Below are positions 1 through 14,774 of a stretch of 64,000 bases of DNA, piece by piece. The DNA comes from Pelargonium tetragonum. Its lineage: Eukaryota > Streptophyta > Magnoliopsida > Geraniales > Geraniaceae. The stretch spans positions 123,913-187,912 of the forward strand of contig JAYMTL010000019.1 in the NCBI GenBank assembly GCA_036897445.1, in the 5' to 3' direction. Under the pieces are notes generated by a model. The model did no database searches and had not been told where the DNA came from. It saw only the letters and a program-made list of their open reading frames with translations. A program made the translations under genes and the position numbers. Every line of letters starts with the position of its first letter. The first letter of the stretch is position 1.

Positions 1-2
1 TT

Positions 3-233
3 AATAAAGAAAGAGTTCTATCTTGGTTTACAAATCCAAAGGATAATTTATCTTTAGGAGGACTTTTTAACCAAGGGCATGGGAATGTTGCAATCAAGGC
101 TTTAAAAAGCTTAAGTTATATATTAAATACAAAGAGTACCCAAATGAAACCAAGACTGATTTTATTACCATTATGGAAATTTCAAGCATTTTATGTTAGC
201 GAATACTCTAGGACTAATCTCACCTCTACTTAA
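3..233 (+). CDS. 3' end of an unrecognised open frame, cut by the left window edge
   Basis: A frame is open for 76 codons from the first bases of the window to a TAA at 231-233; no start is visible, so the 5' part would lie outside. I do not recognise the product. Near its C-terminus it has a hydrophobic, aromatic stretch (residues about 52-65, including LILLPLWKFQAFY) and it ends in NLTST. It contains five CAA and two TGG codons, the codons RIP destroys first, and all are intact. Hand counts for 1-233 give CpA+TpG 22 against ApC+GpT 18 and TpA 26 against ApT 23, unlike the interior. The codons are AT-rich. It may be the end of a real gene, a late-arriving transposon ORF, or a chance open frame in less mutated DNA. 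About 75 open codons is unusual but not impossible at this composition. Confidence 0.3.
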   Translation, partial: NKERVLSWFTNPKDNLSLGGLFNQGHGNVAIKALKSLSYILNTKSTQMKPRLILLPLWKFQAFYVSEYSRTNLTST

Positions 234-3200
234 GAATTATATAACAGGATAATTTGAAAGGCTAAAGAATAGGGACTATGCTCGTTGATAATCTATTTGA
301 AGCCCTGCTTAAAAAAAAGAAGTATCGCCGAGTGCTTGGTATATAAGATATAGTTCAAACGAAGGATATAAAGTTTTAGCCTAGGAATTAAGATTCTTCT
401 AAGTTAAATATATAAACAAAGAAACTCCAGAATTTTCTTTTCCGAGTTTACTTCCTTTATGGTTTACGAGCAACTTTCGAACGGTAAAGCTTAAGCGGTC
501 ACTAGTAAGTAGTACGCAATTAAAATACTTGATATCCCGTTTTTGCTGTAGTATAACAACATACATAATGAACTCCTTATTCTTGCAACCAAAACTGTCG
601 AGTCCTGTTCGTGTTATTAAAAAAGGCAGGGCGTGTATAAAGAAGGAGCTAGAATGTGGACTTGAAAGGTTTGATTTTCTAGATTTGGAATGTGACTAAC
701 TAAACTATAAGAAATTGGATCTAGAAAGGTTAAAACCTATTGGCGCGACGAGCAGAAGTACTCTATATTATATTATGTGGAACTTCTTCTTTCCCGAAAC
801 TAGACAGACCTTACATAGAAGTTAGTATAATAACGTATTCTCGGAAAGTCAATTGGCACTTACTGTGTGCCGGGTCGTAGTGCAAAAGTCTAAAGGAAAT
901 CCTTGGCTTTTTTGCAATCCATTTTGTACCCATACTTTAGAGTTTACCACCTTTTTTCCACTGAGTGACGACGGTTCTAATCGAGATTTATGCTTGAAAT
1001 ACACAAGACACAAGTGAGGCAAGTTTCTTACAAAAGAGGAACTAGTAACAAATTAAAGGGCAAAGGGCTGATATGATTAAACCTAGTCAGTCATATGTAG
1101 ACCTTGTCACAGCAAAACCTATAGCATTAGTATATTTAGTCACCAAGTTTGGACTTAATAAAGAAGTCGTAAGTTTAGCTTGACTAGGCTTTAACTTTCC
1201 CGCAAGGGGTTCTCCTTAAAAAAGCAGGTTTTGATTCTGGAATTCCCAACCCCTTTTGATAAAGAGAGCTTTTGTGCTTTATTAATTAAGCAAATAAAGA
1301 GCAAAACTCTCGTTGTGCTTACTCTCTTTTCTATTAGCACAGGTAGAGTCAATAATACTCATTGTTGAGAGAGGAGTTTGGTGATTCGCTCCGGAAAACT
1401 CTAAGAAAAGAACCTAATGCTTTTTATATCTTTTATAGTTATATATATAGAAATTTGACTTAAGGACCTTACTAAAGATTTGTATCCAAAATGTCATAAC
1501 AAAAAGGGTATCGAGGACATAGTTTTTCAAAATAGCATAGAGGTCGGTCGTGATTAACATCTTTCTGAGACAACTTATTCTGCCATTTATAAATACTCTT
1601 TGATATAACATTAGGAATCTAAACTAAAGAAGTAACCCATATTACTTGTGACGAAATAAAATAGCATTCTACTAGATGTCTTTTTATTCTGTTGAAGTAG
1701 AATAAGTCTATTTGTTTTACATAACCCTTTTCCGTATTCATTCAAGCAGCAAAGAGGCCAGAGAGTTACAACTTATAGGGAAGAACTCTGGTTCAAGAAA
1801 ACCCATAGAACTAAGGATCAAAAAGTCTAATATTTTGCGCTAAAAACTAGCATAAAATTTTACAGTTATTATACTAAACATAAACGCTAGTGATTCATTC
1901 GTACTACAATCCTTTCAATTATATACCAGGCGTATGTCGAGGATTAAACTATCTTATATAATGCTCTTCTTGAAACCCGAGCGCTCTCTCTCGCAAATCT
2001 TCAGGACTCTAACTCTAGTGACAGGTTTTCTACTAAAGTAAAGTTACTAACAAATCTCCTCATCAGGCTTATGCGCCTTGCGAATTTTCCCAAAAACATA
2101 CCATTCCACGAATCCCTCATATCATAATACCAACACCAAACGCTGGGAGGGCCCTCTCTTGCCGCTAATTGTAGAACCTTAAAAAAATCTTATTCTTGTC
2201 CCCCCTCCTCTATGTTTTTATTCAATTTATGCTTTCTGAAAACCCCTTCCCTTACAGATTACTAGTTAAACTAAAATACTTCACTCGTCTTGGTTAGGAA
2301 ATCCCCAGAATCTAAATAGAAGGCAGTACAACCTAGGCCTTTCCATTTACTTAAAGAAAACCTAAATAACTAAGAGAGAACACTTTCGCTATAAATCCCG
2401 GTTAATTCCACTATCTATGATAGAGACCTTTTACAATTAAAGAGATTTTAGTTAACAACACATAGAATAGGGTTCTGCCAAAAAGAATAGATCTTATTTT
2501 AGGTACATCTCGTTTTAAGAAGTATCGAAACGCGATTTTTGTATATAAAAATTGTTGGCCGGGCTTGTATAAAGAAGTATAGGTAACCCCTCTCTTTTCC
2601 TTTTTTTGTATGTAACTAGAATCTCCTTTAATTTAAAGAGGGTTACTTTATGAGTCTAAGTAAACTAGAGTTTTTTCCAAGAATAGGAGGCATTTTTCTT
2701 ATAAATAAGTTTTTTGAAAAATTATTAGAAGTTAAGTCCATTTCTTGTTTAAGGGGTTTGCTCTAATAAGAAATTCCTTTTAGATTAGAATAGATAGACA
2801 AAACCTTGCGCTTCCGGATACAAGAATCTAAAAATTGGGAAAGTAAGAATTATATAAAGTTTGTGTCCCCCTTTTATTAATACATACCTTTCAAAAGTTA
2901 AGACCGAAGTTAGAGAATACACAAGGAAATGAATTCTTATAAAAAGCAAAAGTTTCCATGGGGTTCCCAGTCTCAAAAGGGGAGCTTTATAGTAGCTGTT
3001 ATTCTATCCAAAATTGCTTAGTATTCTTAAAAATAATGTGATTGTAATCATTTAACATTGGGTATTTAAAGTTTTTTTGGCTTCTTTTTAACTTCCCTTA
3101 AAATTAGCATAGGTTTAAGTGGTTCATAGGGCAAGAGTACTCTGAGGACTTGGCATAAGATATACGCAAAAAGCCTTTTTATCAGGCCCTTATTCCTCTA

Positions 3201-5400
3201 TCTCACGGGATCCCGTAGAAATGGCAGTGTCAAGACGTAGAGGTTAAGGTATTCTGGAAGATTTTATGGAGAACATTTCTGATCTAATAATGAAAGGCGG
3301 AGATAATTATAAGGTATATGGTAGTGTTATCTTTCAAATTTCAAGGCTCAATTTTTAGGGGCTTCCTTTGTAAGAAGGGTGTGGCTTACGACCCGGGTTA
3401 GGTTAAACCTAAAAACGTCTATACCCCGATTTGTTACAAAATGGACGGGATATAACCTCTTTATTATTTAAGTGATCCTAAGGATTGGAACGCCCTTATT
3501 AGCTTACCGATACTTTTATTAAACTTTATTTATAATAGATGTGTTGTAGATAATATCAAGATTAGTAGGGGTTTTTCCTTTAACTTTGCCCACTCCAGAA
3601 AGGAGGAGTTTGATTTTAGTTTGTTAAGTTAAAAGTAAGTTCTTATTCTTATAAAAAGTATAAACCAACAAAATTGTGCTAATCGGAACTGCTTGCCGGC
3701 CCTATACTTACAAGGATACTCTATGCGCCAAGAAAGCTTCAAAAACTTCTCTACGTAAACTGACTCAGTTATAAAGCCGGCAAAAATCCCCCATAAAACT
3801 TGACTATAAATAGTTTATCTTACTAGAATTTCTTTTATTTGCGGCTTCTCGACAGGACCTAATTAGGGTATTCTCTTTCTCATGTTTTTGCTTACCTTGT
3901 CACTAGAAAGATTTCACTTTTCTTGAGACCTAGAACTTTTTTCCATCAAAGCAAATTCGTACTTTGCGGCATACTATAGCTCTCATTAGATTTTTATACT
4001 GAAAAATTTTATCTCTAAGGGAGGCCCCCCTTTTGTCAAACCCAGGCATTCTTCTGGTGTCCTCTATCTATCAGAAAGCTATGACTTCGCCCTTCCTTCA
4101 TTCTTAGTTTACTCTGAGTCTCGTACCTCAAGTGAACAAATGGGTAACAAGCCCCTGTTTTGGAAAAGGTCTAGACTTGTTGGAGTTTAATCATATATCT
4201 AGAGCACTCTTAAACAAGGCCCTTACTGTAATATTTTATCATCAGAAACCCGATATTCGCCGCGCTTGCCGGCCGGTCTCAACTCTAATAGAATTTATCG
4301 TGAAAAGACTTAACACATGAGAATTAAAAAGCTCTCCTTTTCACAGAAAGCATGGACATGGCTGCAGTACATTTTTCTTGAAGTAGCTAAGATACAATGG
4401 TGGTGGCATAAGATTGAGAAGCTGAGACTGAGAAAAGGAAATACTATAAAATGAATTAGGTATTAACTTAGTATTGACTTAGTTTTATAAGGGATACAGA
4501 AGCAATCTCGCTATAATAATAGTTTTTGTTTAACAGGATAATAGTATTAAAAAAAGATTAAAAAGTTATAAAAGTTTAAGCGCTTATTAAGGGGACCCGT
4601 TCCTTTATGAGTAAAAATTAGCAACTCATGTTCTACTTTGACCTTGTATCTTAAATAATGCAAGGTTTTAATCTATAATTAACTGTACAGAATCAAAGCC
4701 TCGAGTTTCGCTAGAATTTATTAGGGCTATATAGTAAAAAGTATATCTTATTTTGGGAGACAAAGAAAGATTCTTCTTTTTTAGTTTTAGAAAACTTCAA
4801 AACTCTTTTTACGTATAATGTGAAGTCTAGTTATATAAAGTATAAACTTAGAGAATTTCTTTCCAGATTCAAACAAGGGACTAGGCTCTACCTTAAAAAT
4901 AGACCTTTCCTCTGTAATACTACAAGGTTTGCCTAAAAAGACTTGAAAACTTGTAACACCAAAACTTATTAGCTAATATTATTTAGTACTAAACTCTATA
5001 AACCCCTTTCAATAATAAAGGAGAAAATAAAGATAGCTTTGTGAAGACTTCTAGTTTTAACTTTAGTTTTGTTCGGATTCCGCTGTAGAAGAGGAAGCTT
5101 TTACTTAGTTATAAAATTTCCTGCTAAGCTAGCCTCCTTACCCTTTAAATAAAGAACTTCAAAAAAGGGACTAAGTACAACAGAACTCTATTCATTAAGA
5201 CCAAAACCCATTTGTAAGGCAATTTATATGCACTAAAACATGAAGAAGTATGCCCAGTAAACTTTTTTTTTTTCAAATAAGCCTTTAACGTTCGATTTAA
5301 GACATTCTAGAACTCCTTCCTCACCAGCAAAGGGGAAAATCCTCCTATTTTTAACAATTCCCAATAACTTAATTATACTATATATCGGGAATAAATAATA
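234..5400. other. gene-free AT-rich DNA, left part of the mutated block
   Basis: No gene, RNA or clear repeat was found. Stops are dense in all frames and TpA is abundant. A patch around 850-980 keeps more CpA and TpG (hand count 18 against 20 ApC+GpT) but still has TpA above ApT, so the change from the left-edge sequence appears gradual rather than sharp. Short purine-then-pyrimidine palindromes such as the one near 4,020-4,035 occur here and throughout the window. Confidence 0.6.
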
Positions 5401-5580
5401 AACTCTTATTACATACGAATACAACTAAGAATAGAATATATACTATAACTACCTGTTACTATACTTATAAACAGGTATTAAAGAAAGACTAATACCAATA
5501 AGAAAAAAGCAGGATCCGTAAGAGTATAGCTAAGGGAGATAGGTCAGGCTATAATAAGGATTTTCAAGAAGTTAGGCTTA
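5401..5580 (+). repeat. possible degenerate family A repeat copy
   Basis: Purine-rich tract with runs of the type AATA-C-AATAAGAA and GAGTATAGCTA, matching the order of words in the better copy at 29,230-29,300 (AATACTAAGACTGG then AGAGTATAGCTACT). The similarity is in short words only, so membership is tentative. It is the only family A-like tract I saw in the first 19 kb. Confidence 0.3.
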
Positions 5581-8500
5581 CGAAAGAATGAAATTAAGCG
5601 ACAGATAATATTCACACTTAACCTATGACTCACTTTAAGGTATTAGTTTGGATTTTGTTAGATGCCCCCTCAACGGAATTCCTAAAAAAATTTCTTACAA
5701 AAACAAGATAGGGTTATATATAGATATATAAAGTTACTGAGAATAAAGAAAAGAGCGCCAGAATTGAAACTAGTACATAAGGTGTTTCCTGGTTTTTATA
5801 GAACCGCTACCCGCTAAGAGCGTAACTTAGTATATTTAGTATATTCCTATTTAGTACTTAGAGCAGCTCTCTTATAAGATACGCAAAATCTTTTTAAATA
5901 ACTCTTTAGAACCCCTCCCAAGGACAAAGCTAACTAGATGGGCATTCCGCACAATCCTAAAATACAAGATTACAGGAGCATACCTCATCTAGATAAGTAA
6001 GCTACAACCAAAAGCTTAAAAAACATAAATGTCAAACTGAGCAATGAACAAAGGAAAGACATTGTTTCTACAAATTAGGAACTCTTACACGCTGCAAAAG
6101 TCAGTGTCCTTATATTAAGATATTCTTCCCAAAGCCTATGAGAACTCTAGCTTCATCACAAGAAGGTTAAATTTAATTAGTGTGAGTACTCTATTTCCCT
6201 CTTTCCTAAGTGTCAGATTACTCGGGTGGAAAGGCAGAGTTTGTTCTATCTAAGCGATTTCATAAAACAGGTTTTGGATCTAGGAATTCAGGTCATTTTA
6301 TGATTCATTGAGGAGTAGTAGGCGGGAGTAAAACCCTGTTACTTTATAAAGCGGTAAGGAATGCCTTAGACTAACTACTCTTGCTCGGATTTCCGTTTAT
6401 AAACTAGGGTATAGAGAAGCCTTAAAGTCTCTACAGGCCTTGTAACTAATAAGTAGATTCTGTAAAACATAGTAAGGGTAGCTTTGTGATAATGACATTC
6501 TGGCCAGATAGTAAATCTGCAGGTTATTCTGTGGAACCCTTATTCCTTTAACATTTTAAACTACATTACTAAATGAAATGGAAATTTTTGAAGGGATTCC
6601 TATAAAAGAGTTTAGCGTAAAGGAAGCCTACTTGCTCAGGCGTTTAAAAGTACCCTAAGAAATTTGTACAAGGTTTTGTAGGAAAGCAGTTTTCTTCCAG
6701 ATCGTATTAAGTTAATAAGTCATTTTTAAAAAGTATAAGCTACAAAAAAGGCCTATAAAAGGTCAAACTCAAAAGCCCAATACTATACAAAGTGGCATAG
6801 CTACAAGGGTAGTTTTAAAAAAACAATATGAAAAAGCAAGGTATCGAAGATAAGAGAAAAGAGAGTTGTTACGGGTATTAAGGGTACGAGTATGGGTTGA
6901 AGGTCTAGCTGCTATGAGGATAGGAAATAAAAATAGAGAATTCCAGTAAAGCTCTAAAGACTAAGAAGAAGGTTCTTTTTGTGTAAAGATTCCGGGGCCC
7001 GCCTAAAATTCAAACAATACAATTCAAAGTTATAGCTATATCCAATGAGGGCCTCAAATTCCCGAAAGTATTTAAAACTAGGCACATGTTTAATAGGGGT
7101 TCAAAGGCTTAACAAATATGGGTAAAATTTTACCAACTAAAAAAAGGGACGCCTTAACTAATTCACTTACTCTAATATATTCGAGCCATCTCTCAGATTT
7201 CATTAACCAGTAAAGTAAATGCTTCGGTAAACATTAGAGGTTAAAACTAAATCTAATCCGCAATAGCTTGCAATAAAAATTTCAAGGGATATTTAGTAGG
7301 GGTCCGCTTTTTATCAAAAATTATATTAGAATATCCTTATACTGAAGTTTAAGGCTCTATTCAACTTTCACAAAGCCTATAAGCCTGCGTTGTTTATACT
7401 TTCTAAAGGAAACCGGGAAAATCTTCCTTGTGCTTTGAATAGCACGGGAGCCTTAATTAAGGGGATTCCTACAAGAGAAGTACCCCTCACACAGCATATT
7501 TAAGTAAAGTCTCCTCTTTTTTTTAGAATAAGAGCCCTTGCTTTTGACCTTTAGATACAAATTTCATTTAGTAAAATTTCCCCCTTCGGTGCATAAGTCA
7601 GAATCCCGCATTCAAATTTACTTGAAAGAGGGGGTTTATCTTGGAAAACACTTCTCTGTAATCGCAAGTAAACCCGGCTTTGTTGTATTGTCTTATAATA
7701 ACTTTGCTTCTTAAAGAGCTCGCTATTTATCCCTACGGGCATTACTTCATCCCTATCTGGCTGGAATAATCAGAAACTTAGAAAAACAAAGGAAGAGGCA
7801 AACTCCTTTCTTAAGAATCCTAAGACTAATAAGAGTGTTAGCAGTAGTAATTCCGAGATAAACGGGTTTTAGTTTCTCTTATTTATTAAAAAATCCAAAA
7901 CATACTACAGAATACGAGTATAATCTTTTAAGTTTAAACGTAAGGATAAAGAGCCCCCGATCACTGAATGCTAAAAAGTTTAGGTTATATAAGTAAAGAG
8001 TTAAGCTGATACTAGGTTTAACTGGTGAATAAGTCCATTTACGTGCATTATCTTGCTTTTTTCTTTTTGGACTTTTCCCTATATAAATATAAAAAGCTAC
8101 AAATTTCTTGTTAATTCCGACTCACTGCTTCATAGATATGGATATTCTTTTTAAATTAAAAGCTTGACGAAATACTCTCGTCCAAAAAAAGTCTACCCTA
8201 AGGATTCCTGATCCTTAATAAAAGGGATTTGAGTATCTAAAAGAGCTGAGTCAGAAGCTGCTGTAAAAACACCCGTGAATAAGAGAAGTCCATCAAGGAG
8301 AATTACCCTTTAATTGGCTTGGTATTAACCCTTAAATTAGACTGGCAATAGAGGAACACAAAACCTTTTTCTAAGGGTAACTCCTACTTTTTGGATTTGA
8401 ATTTTTTGAAGAAAGGCTCGGAAGAGTTGCTTTTCCTAGATTATCTTGTTCCTATTATCAATCAGGCAGTTTGAGCCGTTCATATCAGGTTCTATATCTC

Positions 8501-11500
8501 AGTAGTAAGGTTCATCAGCAATTCTTTTATAGTGATAGTGAGGCGAAGTTGGTACATACTAGTAATTCTTTATTATAAAAACTCTAACTTCTATATAGCG
8601 AAAATATCCTATTTCTTGTCTTTACGGAGTCTTTAGAATCCTTTTTATGCTATACCTAAGTTTCTTACTAGAGTCCTTTTTTTAGTTTATACTTGCTGTA
8701 GGCCCTGAGGTAAAGGTTTTTGTCGTGTACAAGAATGTGTAAGCAAGAGTCCCAATACACTAACAGAATTTTACGGAAGAAACTCACTATAGATCCAGGG
8801 AGGGCACAAAGCTTTCTTTAGGCACGAATACGAATACATGGGTTTCAAAAAATATATTAATATTACAGTATTACAGGCACGTATATTTTTATAGATAGAA
8901 CTTCCAGACACAATTTTTATGTTTCCGGTACTCTGAGCTTCTTACTCTTACACCGGTGGGACTTATTACTGATCTTGAGACTAAGTATAGTTAGAACTCC
9001 TAGCAAGAACACCTCGAATTTTTTGTAGGAGGATTTGGATTGAGTTAAGAGCCTCTTTACTGCGGTTTCCTTTAAATAATTGTATTTCATAAAGGAGAGT
9101 TTTTCCTTTTTAGTGGTATTGTAAAAATAAAGTAGGGTTTTCAAATTTCCAATTGACCGGACCCTTTTAGGATATATCAGCTTTAAAATGAAGCATTTTG
9201 AAATTAATGTTTTTTAGGTTTAATAGATGAGAAGGCCTTCTCCTCTTACCCGCCCTTTCATTAGCAACTACTAAAATAAATAAAAGCACTCTATAGCATA
9301 AGTAAGTATAGGTTCTTTGTAAGCAAAAGTAAGAGTTTCTCTTAGTTCTTAGTTATCGTCACAGAGCGGCTTAGTATCTCTTCTTTTAGTTATATAACCT
9401 TTTCTTTTATATTCATTTTATTAGCAGGCTTCGGAATTCGTGTAGACACCTCAGACTAGACCCGTTTTCCTTCTAAAATCTTTAATAGGAAATTTGTAAG
9501 TCTTTTTATATAACTATAGAGAATTCTGTGTAGTATCCAAGCCCTATTACTTTGACTTCTGTAAAAGTAGAATTTGGAGTGAGTTTTATATATAATTTAA
9601 AAGCTTTCGCCTCTTCTCAGTCTCCGATAAAACAATAGGGTTGCGTAGCGATATAAGAAAAAAGTTTATGTACTTTGTGCACTTCATTAGATTACCTTTA
9701 CCTAACTTAGCAAAAGAAGAAGTTTTTAGAATAATCCAAAAACCCTTTTATAAATCAAGTATATGTACTCTCTACATTCAATCTAACCGCGTAAATTTGG
9801 ACCCTTAAATAGGCAGGCGCGTATCCCTGCTATGCTATATAGACATTATCTTTCTTTTTTCCATTATTATTAACAAGCAAGCAGAGGTTTCCTTTACAAA
9901 TACAGCCGAAAATTTCCGGTTATACTCTAAAGTACAGAAATATCCTATAAAAAGGGAGTCCTGTAGAGAACCTGGCGACTTTTTAGTCTAAAAGCAAAAT
10001 GCCTAATATTAATATATAAATCTACTGGACTTTTGAAGCTTTATATTGCTTAATAAGAAATAAAGCTCTTTTGGTACGAACACTCCAGTAGCAATAGGTA
10101 TGACATTTACTGAATGAAAGGAGCCTCTTCCCGATTAAGAAAACCCAAGTATAACCTATGGGTTCCCTGAGCTTTTGTACTAAGGAATGATAATGAAAAA
10201 AGAATGTCTGCTAAGACTACAAAGAGTTCTACTTAGATTTTCAATTTACCAAAGAGCCGAGCACTGCCTCTAATTTTAAAGATGTGCCTATATTAACTTG
10301 TTTTTTGCATCCCTTAATAAAGTTAATATAAAGGAGCGTATCTCAGTTGAGCTTATAAGTGTTTTTTGTGCCTCGTAATTGGTAAAGACAAAAACCAGCC
10401 AGGCAGGGAGCTTTCTTCGACCCAAACCTAAAGATATAAAAGAAACAAAGTGCTTTAGAGGGAATTTCAGTGCTTGTTATTTCTTAGACCAAGCTTTATT
10501 ATTTAAAACCCGGGTAGATAGAGTTTTTCTTAGGTTAGGTTAATATTAATAAAGGAAGATTAAGAATAAAAAAGTAAAGTAGTTTTAAGAAATTCGTACA
10601 AATTCAAATTATATATAGAGTTCCTCTTTTCTAGTGGAGCCGCCGCCTATCGGATTATAATATGGAAGGTTTTTTTAATTAAGAGGGGTCTTAGAGCTTT
10701 ACCTAGTCAATTTAAAACTAAGGAAAGAGTCCCTACTCTGGGATTTAAGGTAAGAAAAAGGGAATGGGAGTTGAGGTCTATTTATAATAAACCCTAACTA
10801 GAACTAATTATTAAGGTAGAGTCTTTTGGGTCAAGGAACTTGGTTTTTACAGCCGAGTTAGTGAGTTTTCTTAACAACCTTTCTTTTTAGCTTTTTTGAA
10901 ACTCTTTACTTAAAACGTATAATTTAGATTCTAGGATATACAAACACGTAACTTAGGAAAGACCTGTTAAAAGATTTTTAAAAGGGTAACTCTTGTTTAT
11001 TACTTTGTCCAGGAATACTCGTGTACATCTTATTCCAGAATTTCTTATTTATAGTAGCTAGTACCTATGAAATAAAAGATAAGAAGGACAAAGGCCAATA
11101 GTGTAGATAATAAGAACTGGGTGTTCTGTATTGTTTACTTTAGCCCTCATATAGAAGTGACTAAGTCTTTAGAAGAGTCTTTCAGCGTAAGGTTTATCAG
11201 GCTTTTGAGTCTCTGTTTTTTAGTTTTTAGGCTATATCCTTACTTAAAAAACTTTCTCAAAAGAGAAGGAATCCTTAGTTTATAGTCTTTGATCTTTCAA
11301 ACTTTTCCTCGGCTAATCCTAGGATTTACGCTCTTAAAGCGAAAACAAGACCGCTAAGAAGACTCCTATCAAGGCTACAAAAGTAAACAGATTTGTTGAA
11401 TAAAGAGTGGACTACTATACTCTTATCAACCCATAGAGTATCCTTAAGATCCCGAAATCGAGAAAAGAGTATTCGTCTATAAGATCTATAAGAGGAAATG

Positions 11501-14500
11501 GTAGCCATCCGTTCTTTGCTTCAGGAATCCTATTAAGATAATGCTCCGTAAGAATCCCAAATAGAAAAATCTTCCACTAAATCTTGTCTGAGATAAGGAG
11601 AATGCTTTCAACTTTCAATAATGAGTGCAGAATACTTTTACCAAATTCCCTTGCGTTACAACCAACAAGAAAAAGGCAAATTTACGAATGAGAGAAACGA
11701 GTATCCACTTTTTAGTACCCCTTAGTAGGAAGTTCTAGAAATCCGGGATCTTGGATTTTTAGAAGTCAAAGGCGTCGCTTTCGTAGATACATAGCATATA
11801 AAGGGTTTGATTTTTTGCTTGACCTATATACTCTAAATTTTACTACCCTGTCCTTTTTTGTTAAAAAGCCTTTACTTTATAGTACTCCCCTTAATGTAGT
11901 TAATTATATATAATATATAGATATAGCTAGAGTTATATAACTTAAGGATGAGCTGAAGTCCTTTGTTTTTTAGAAGCTGCGGAGGTCCTTGGCTTGTTTT
12001 GAGTGTTAATCTTCTTTGTAATGATAAATAAAGGAAATAGGACTTTTCGGTGTCTAGCGTCTATTTTTGCAAGCTTCCTTTTTATTAAGTTTATTAAGGA
12101 TGCGCGTAGGGGCGAGGTTATGTCCTGTAAATAAAGCTCCTTATAACAAAATTGAAGTTAGTAAAACCAGAAAAAGGGGTCCCCTTGTATTCTAAGGGCT
12201 TCCGGGTAAAATACTTAATAATCTAAATTATTTTATAATATAGTCTAAAGGGCTGCATTATAAGATTGCAAAATCTCCAGTTCAGTTCAAATTTCTTTTA
12301 CACTTCTTAGGAGGCCCCTTATACTTATATAAAACTTATCTTTCTTTATTACGAGTTGTTGCATGCAGGCCGCGAGTTTCCTGAAAAAAAAAATGTAAAT
12401 CTAGCCTTCTATAAAATTTCTTTATCTTATCAGGACCTCCTATGCTTTGAGGGTTACAGAATTCCAATTTTATTTATAAGTTTTCGAGTTTTAGGAAATA
12501 ATAAAGAATTCTATAGTATATCCGCACACCGCGGGCTAGCAGAAGAGAAAGGTCTTAGTTGTTTAGAAAAGTATAGCAGTACCATAGAGAAATTCAATAT
12601 CTAGCTTTGAGGTTTCCTTCTTTTTGTTTTAATGTATACAAGCTACGGGTATGTCAGGATCCCCATATGTAATAAGTAGATAATTTTTAGAATTTGTTGG
12701 TTGAAAACTCTGCCTTAGGCTTTCCTTGCCGGTTCTAAAGGGTTTAGTTTACTTTCAAAAAAGCGGAGGGACCCCCGTAAAAATCTAGAATATAAAGGGG
12801 TTTTACGTGCTTAAAGACTTTTGCACAAGTCCTTACGTCTTGCCTTACGGATATTAAAGTTTCTCAGTAGTTTCAGTAAAGGCAAGGCTATAACAAGGGG
12901 GATTTACGTAAAAAAAAAAGGTCTAACCCGAGACTCGCTAAGCCTCCCTCTTGCTTGAAAAGTAATTGAACTTATAAAGCACAAGAATTAGAGTAATATA
13001 AATATAATAAGAAAATTCTCGAGGAGCCTTTTTCAAAAGTCAGTTAGGTAATCCGCGTTGATACAAGAGTCTAACAAGGAGCTGTTGAAACTGAATAAGA
13101 AATAGCTCATATGTGTTATAAAGTCCGTAAAAATGACTTGTTCTCAAAAGACTAAAGCCAGTTTCTTTGGTAGGTATTCTATCCCAAGTGCCTACGCTCA
13201 GATACTTGCGTATTTGAACTTACCCTGTGCGATTTTGGCCGAATTTGATTGAAAATCTTTGTTATGCTTGCCCGGAAGTGGGGAGGGCCCCAAAAAGACT
13301 CTGTGGATACTCTAGATAGCAATTAGGGAGCAATAGTAGAGAGTTGGAACTAACCCATGTTTCACTGAAATAAAGATAGATAGGAGAGTTGTACTTGTGG
13401 GTGTATCCAGACAATAGATTTAGAGTCTAAATAGGGGGTGTCCCGAAGTTGCTATTTTTCAATAAAAAATTTTGACTAGTACGTAAAGGATTGCTCATTT
13501 CAAGTAATTCCTACTTATTGTTATTCTGAATTTCTCGGTCTTAAGTGCTTTAAGCGGGGTTTTTAGAATTAAGTTTTTTTAGGTATGAGACAAATCAAAA
13601 GCACTAGATTAAATTAAGGTTATAGTATAAGCGGATACTTCTTTAGGGGTTCCCTAAAAAGTTAGAGTACATAGACCCTAGTAGATATATCGTATCCTTG
13701 ATTTAGTAAAAGCAATAAACAAGGTAATAAAGCAGACTTAGAACAGTTTAACTACATTTGTAAAACAAAAGGAGACTTTGAACCCGTGTAAATTATATAA
13801 TTAGGACTTCCTCTTAATTCTGTACTTCACTTGAAATGTCATTTTTATATAGTATATATCTCGGCGCCTTTAACTACCGCGCTTTTTATGAGCTTTAGCA
13901 GGCTCCTTAAAAAGACTGTCCAGTAAAAATAAGTTTAAGTGAAGGAAGTACTTTAATAGGAAACTTCTTCCCGGGAAAAATTAGAATTATATGGATTTGT
14001 CTTTTTCAATTCAAGACATGCCTAAAGGACCTTTAGTATTAGAACGCGCCTCTACCGATAAACATAAGTCTGCCCGAGTTCACTTTTAGTAGCTAAACTG
14101 CTTTCTTGATAAGCCCTACCTTTAAGTTGTATTTTAATTACCACTACTAATGCTGTAAAACTGGGAGTTCTGGGTCTTATATACTACTATATGCTTATAG
14201 CGGGCGGGGGGCTTCGCGCAGAAAATTGGACTAAGCGCGTCTAAGAGGTTAAAAGTGTGGGTTATCCGATCGGCTTCTTGTTTTTGCTTATTATTCCCGC
14301 GGGTCCTGTAATATCGACTCTAGACGAGTAAGAGAAGGCCCTGTAAAGGAGTCCGTTTACTAATTAATCTAAAAGAAGCTTAATTTTGTTCATTCCATTG
14401 TATATAATAAAACCTCTATAGAGTATCCCCATAAGCTAAGTTTTCCTATAGGACCTAATTGAGCACTATTATACAACTAGAGCTTGAGGACTTAACTATA

Positions 14501-14758
14501 TAATTTAGAGCCTTTAATTATTATGCTTTAAAGTTACTTCAAGATTACTTTCTTTTTTGACCACAACTTAAACTTTTATAAAGAAATACTTAGCAATTTC
14601 TTTGTTAAGGAACCTTATAAATTCAATAGGATGTGCATAGAAAAAACTCATGGTGAAAAAACAGGTACAAGATAAGGAGAACCCAAGTTTCCCATTATTT
14701 AGAAACCTTGTAAAACTATATCTAGCTAGGAGTATTTGCGATACCTTTTTGAATCCGC

Positions 14759-14774
14759 TAAGGGGAGCCCCTTA
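14759..14774. repeat. short purine/pyrimidine inverted repeat
   Basis: Arms TAAGGGG and CCCCTTA separated by AG. It is one of many short G-run/C-run palindromes in the window (others at 12,174-12,186, 32,188-32,199, 46,815-46,824 and 49,667-49,676). No following T-run or gene context supports a terminator. Confidence 0.7.
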
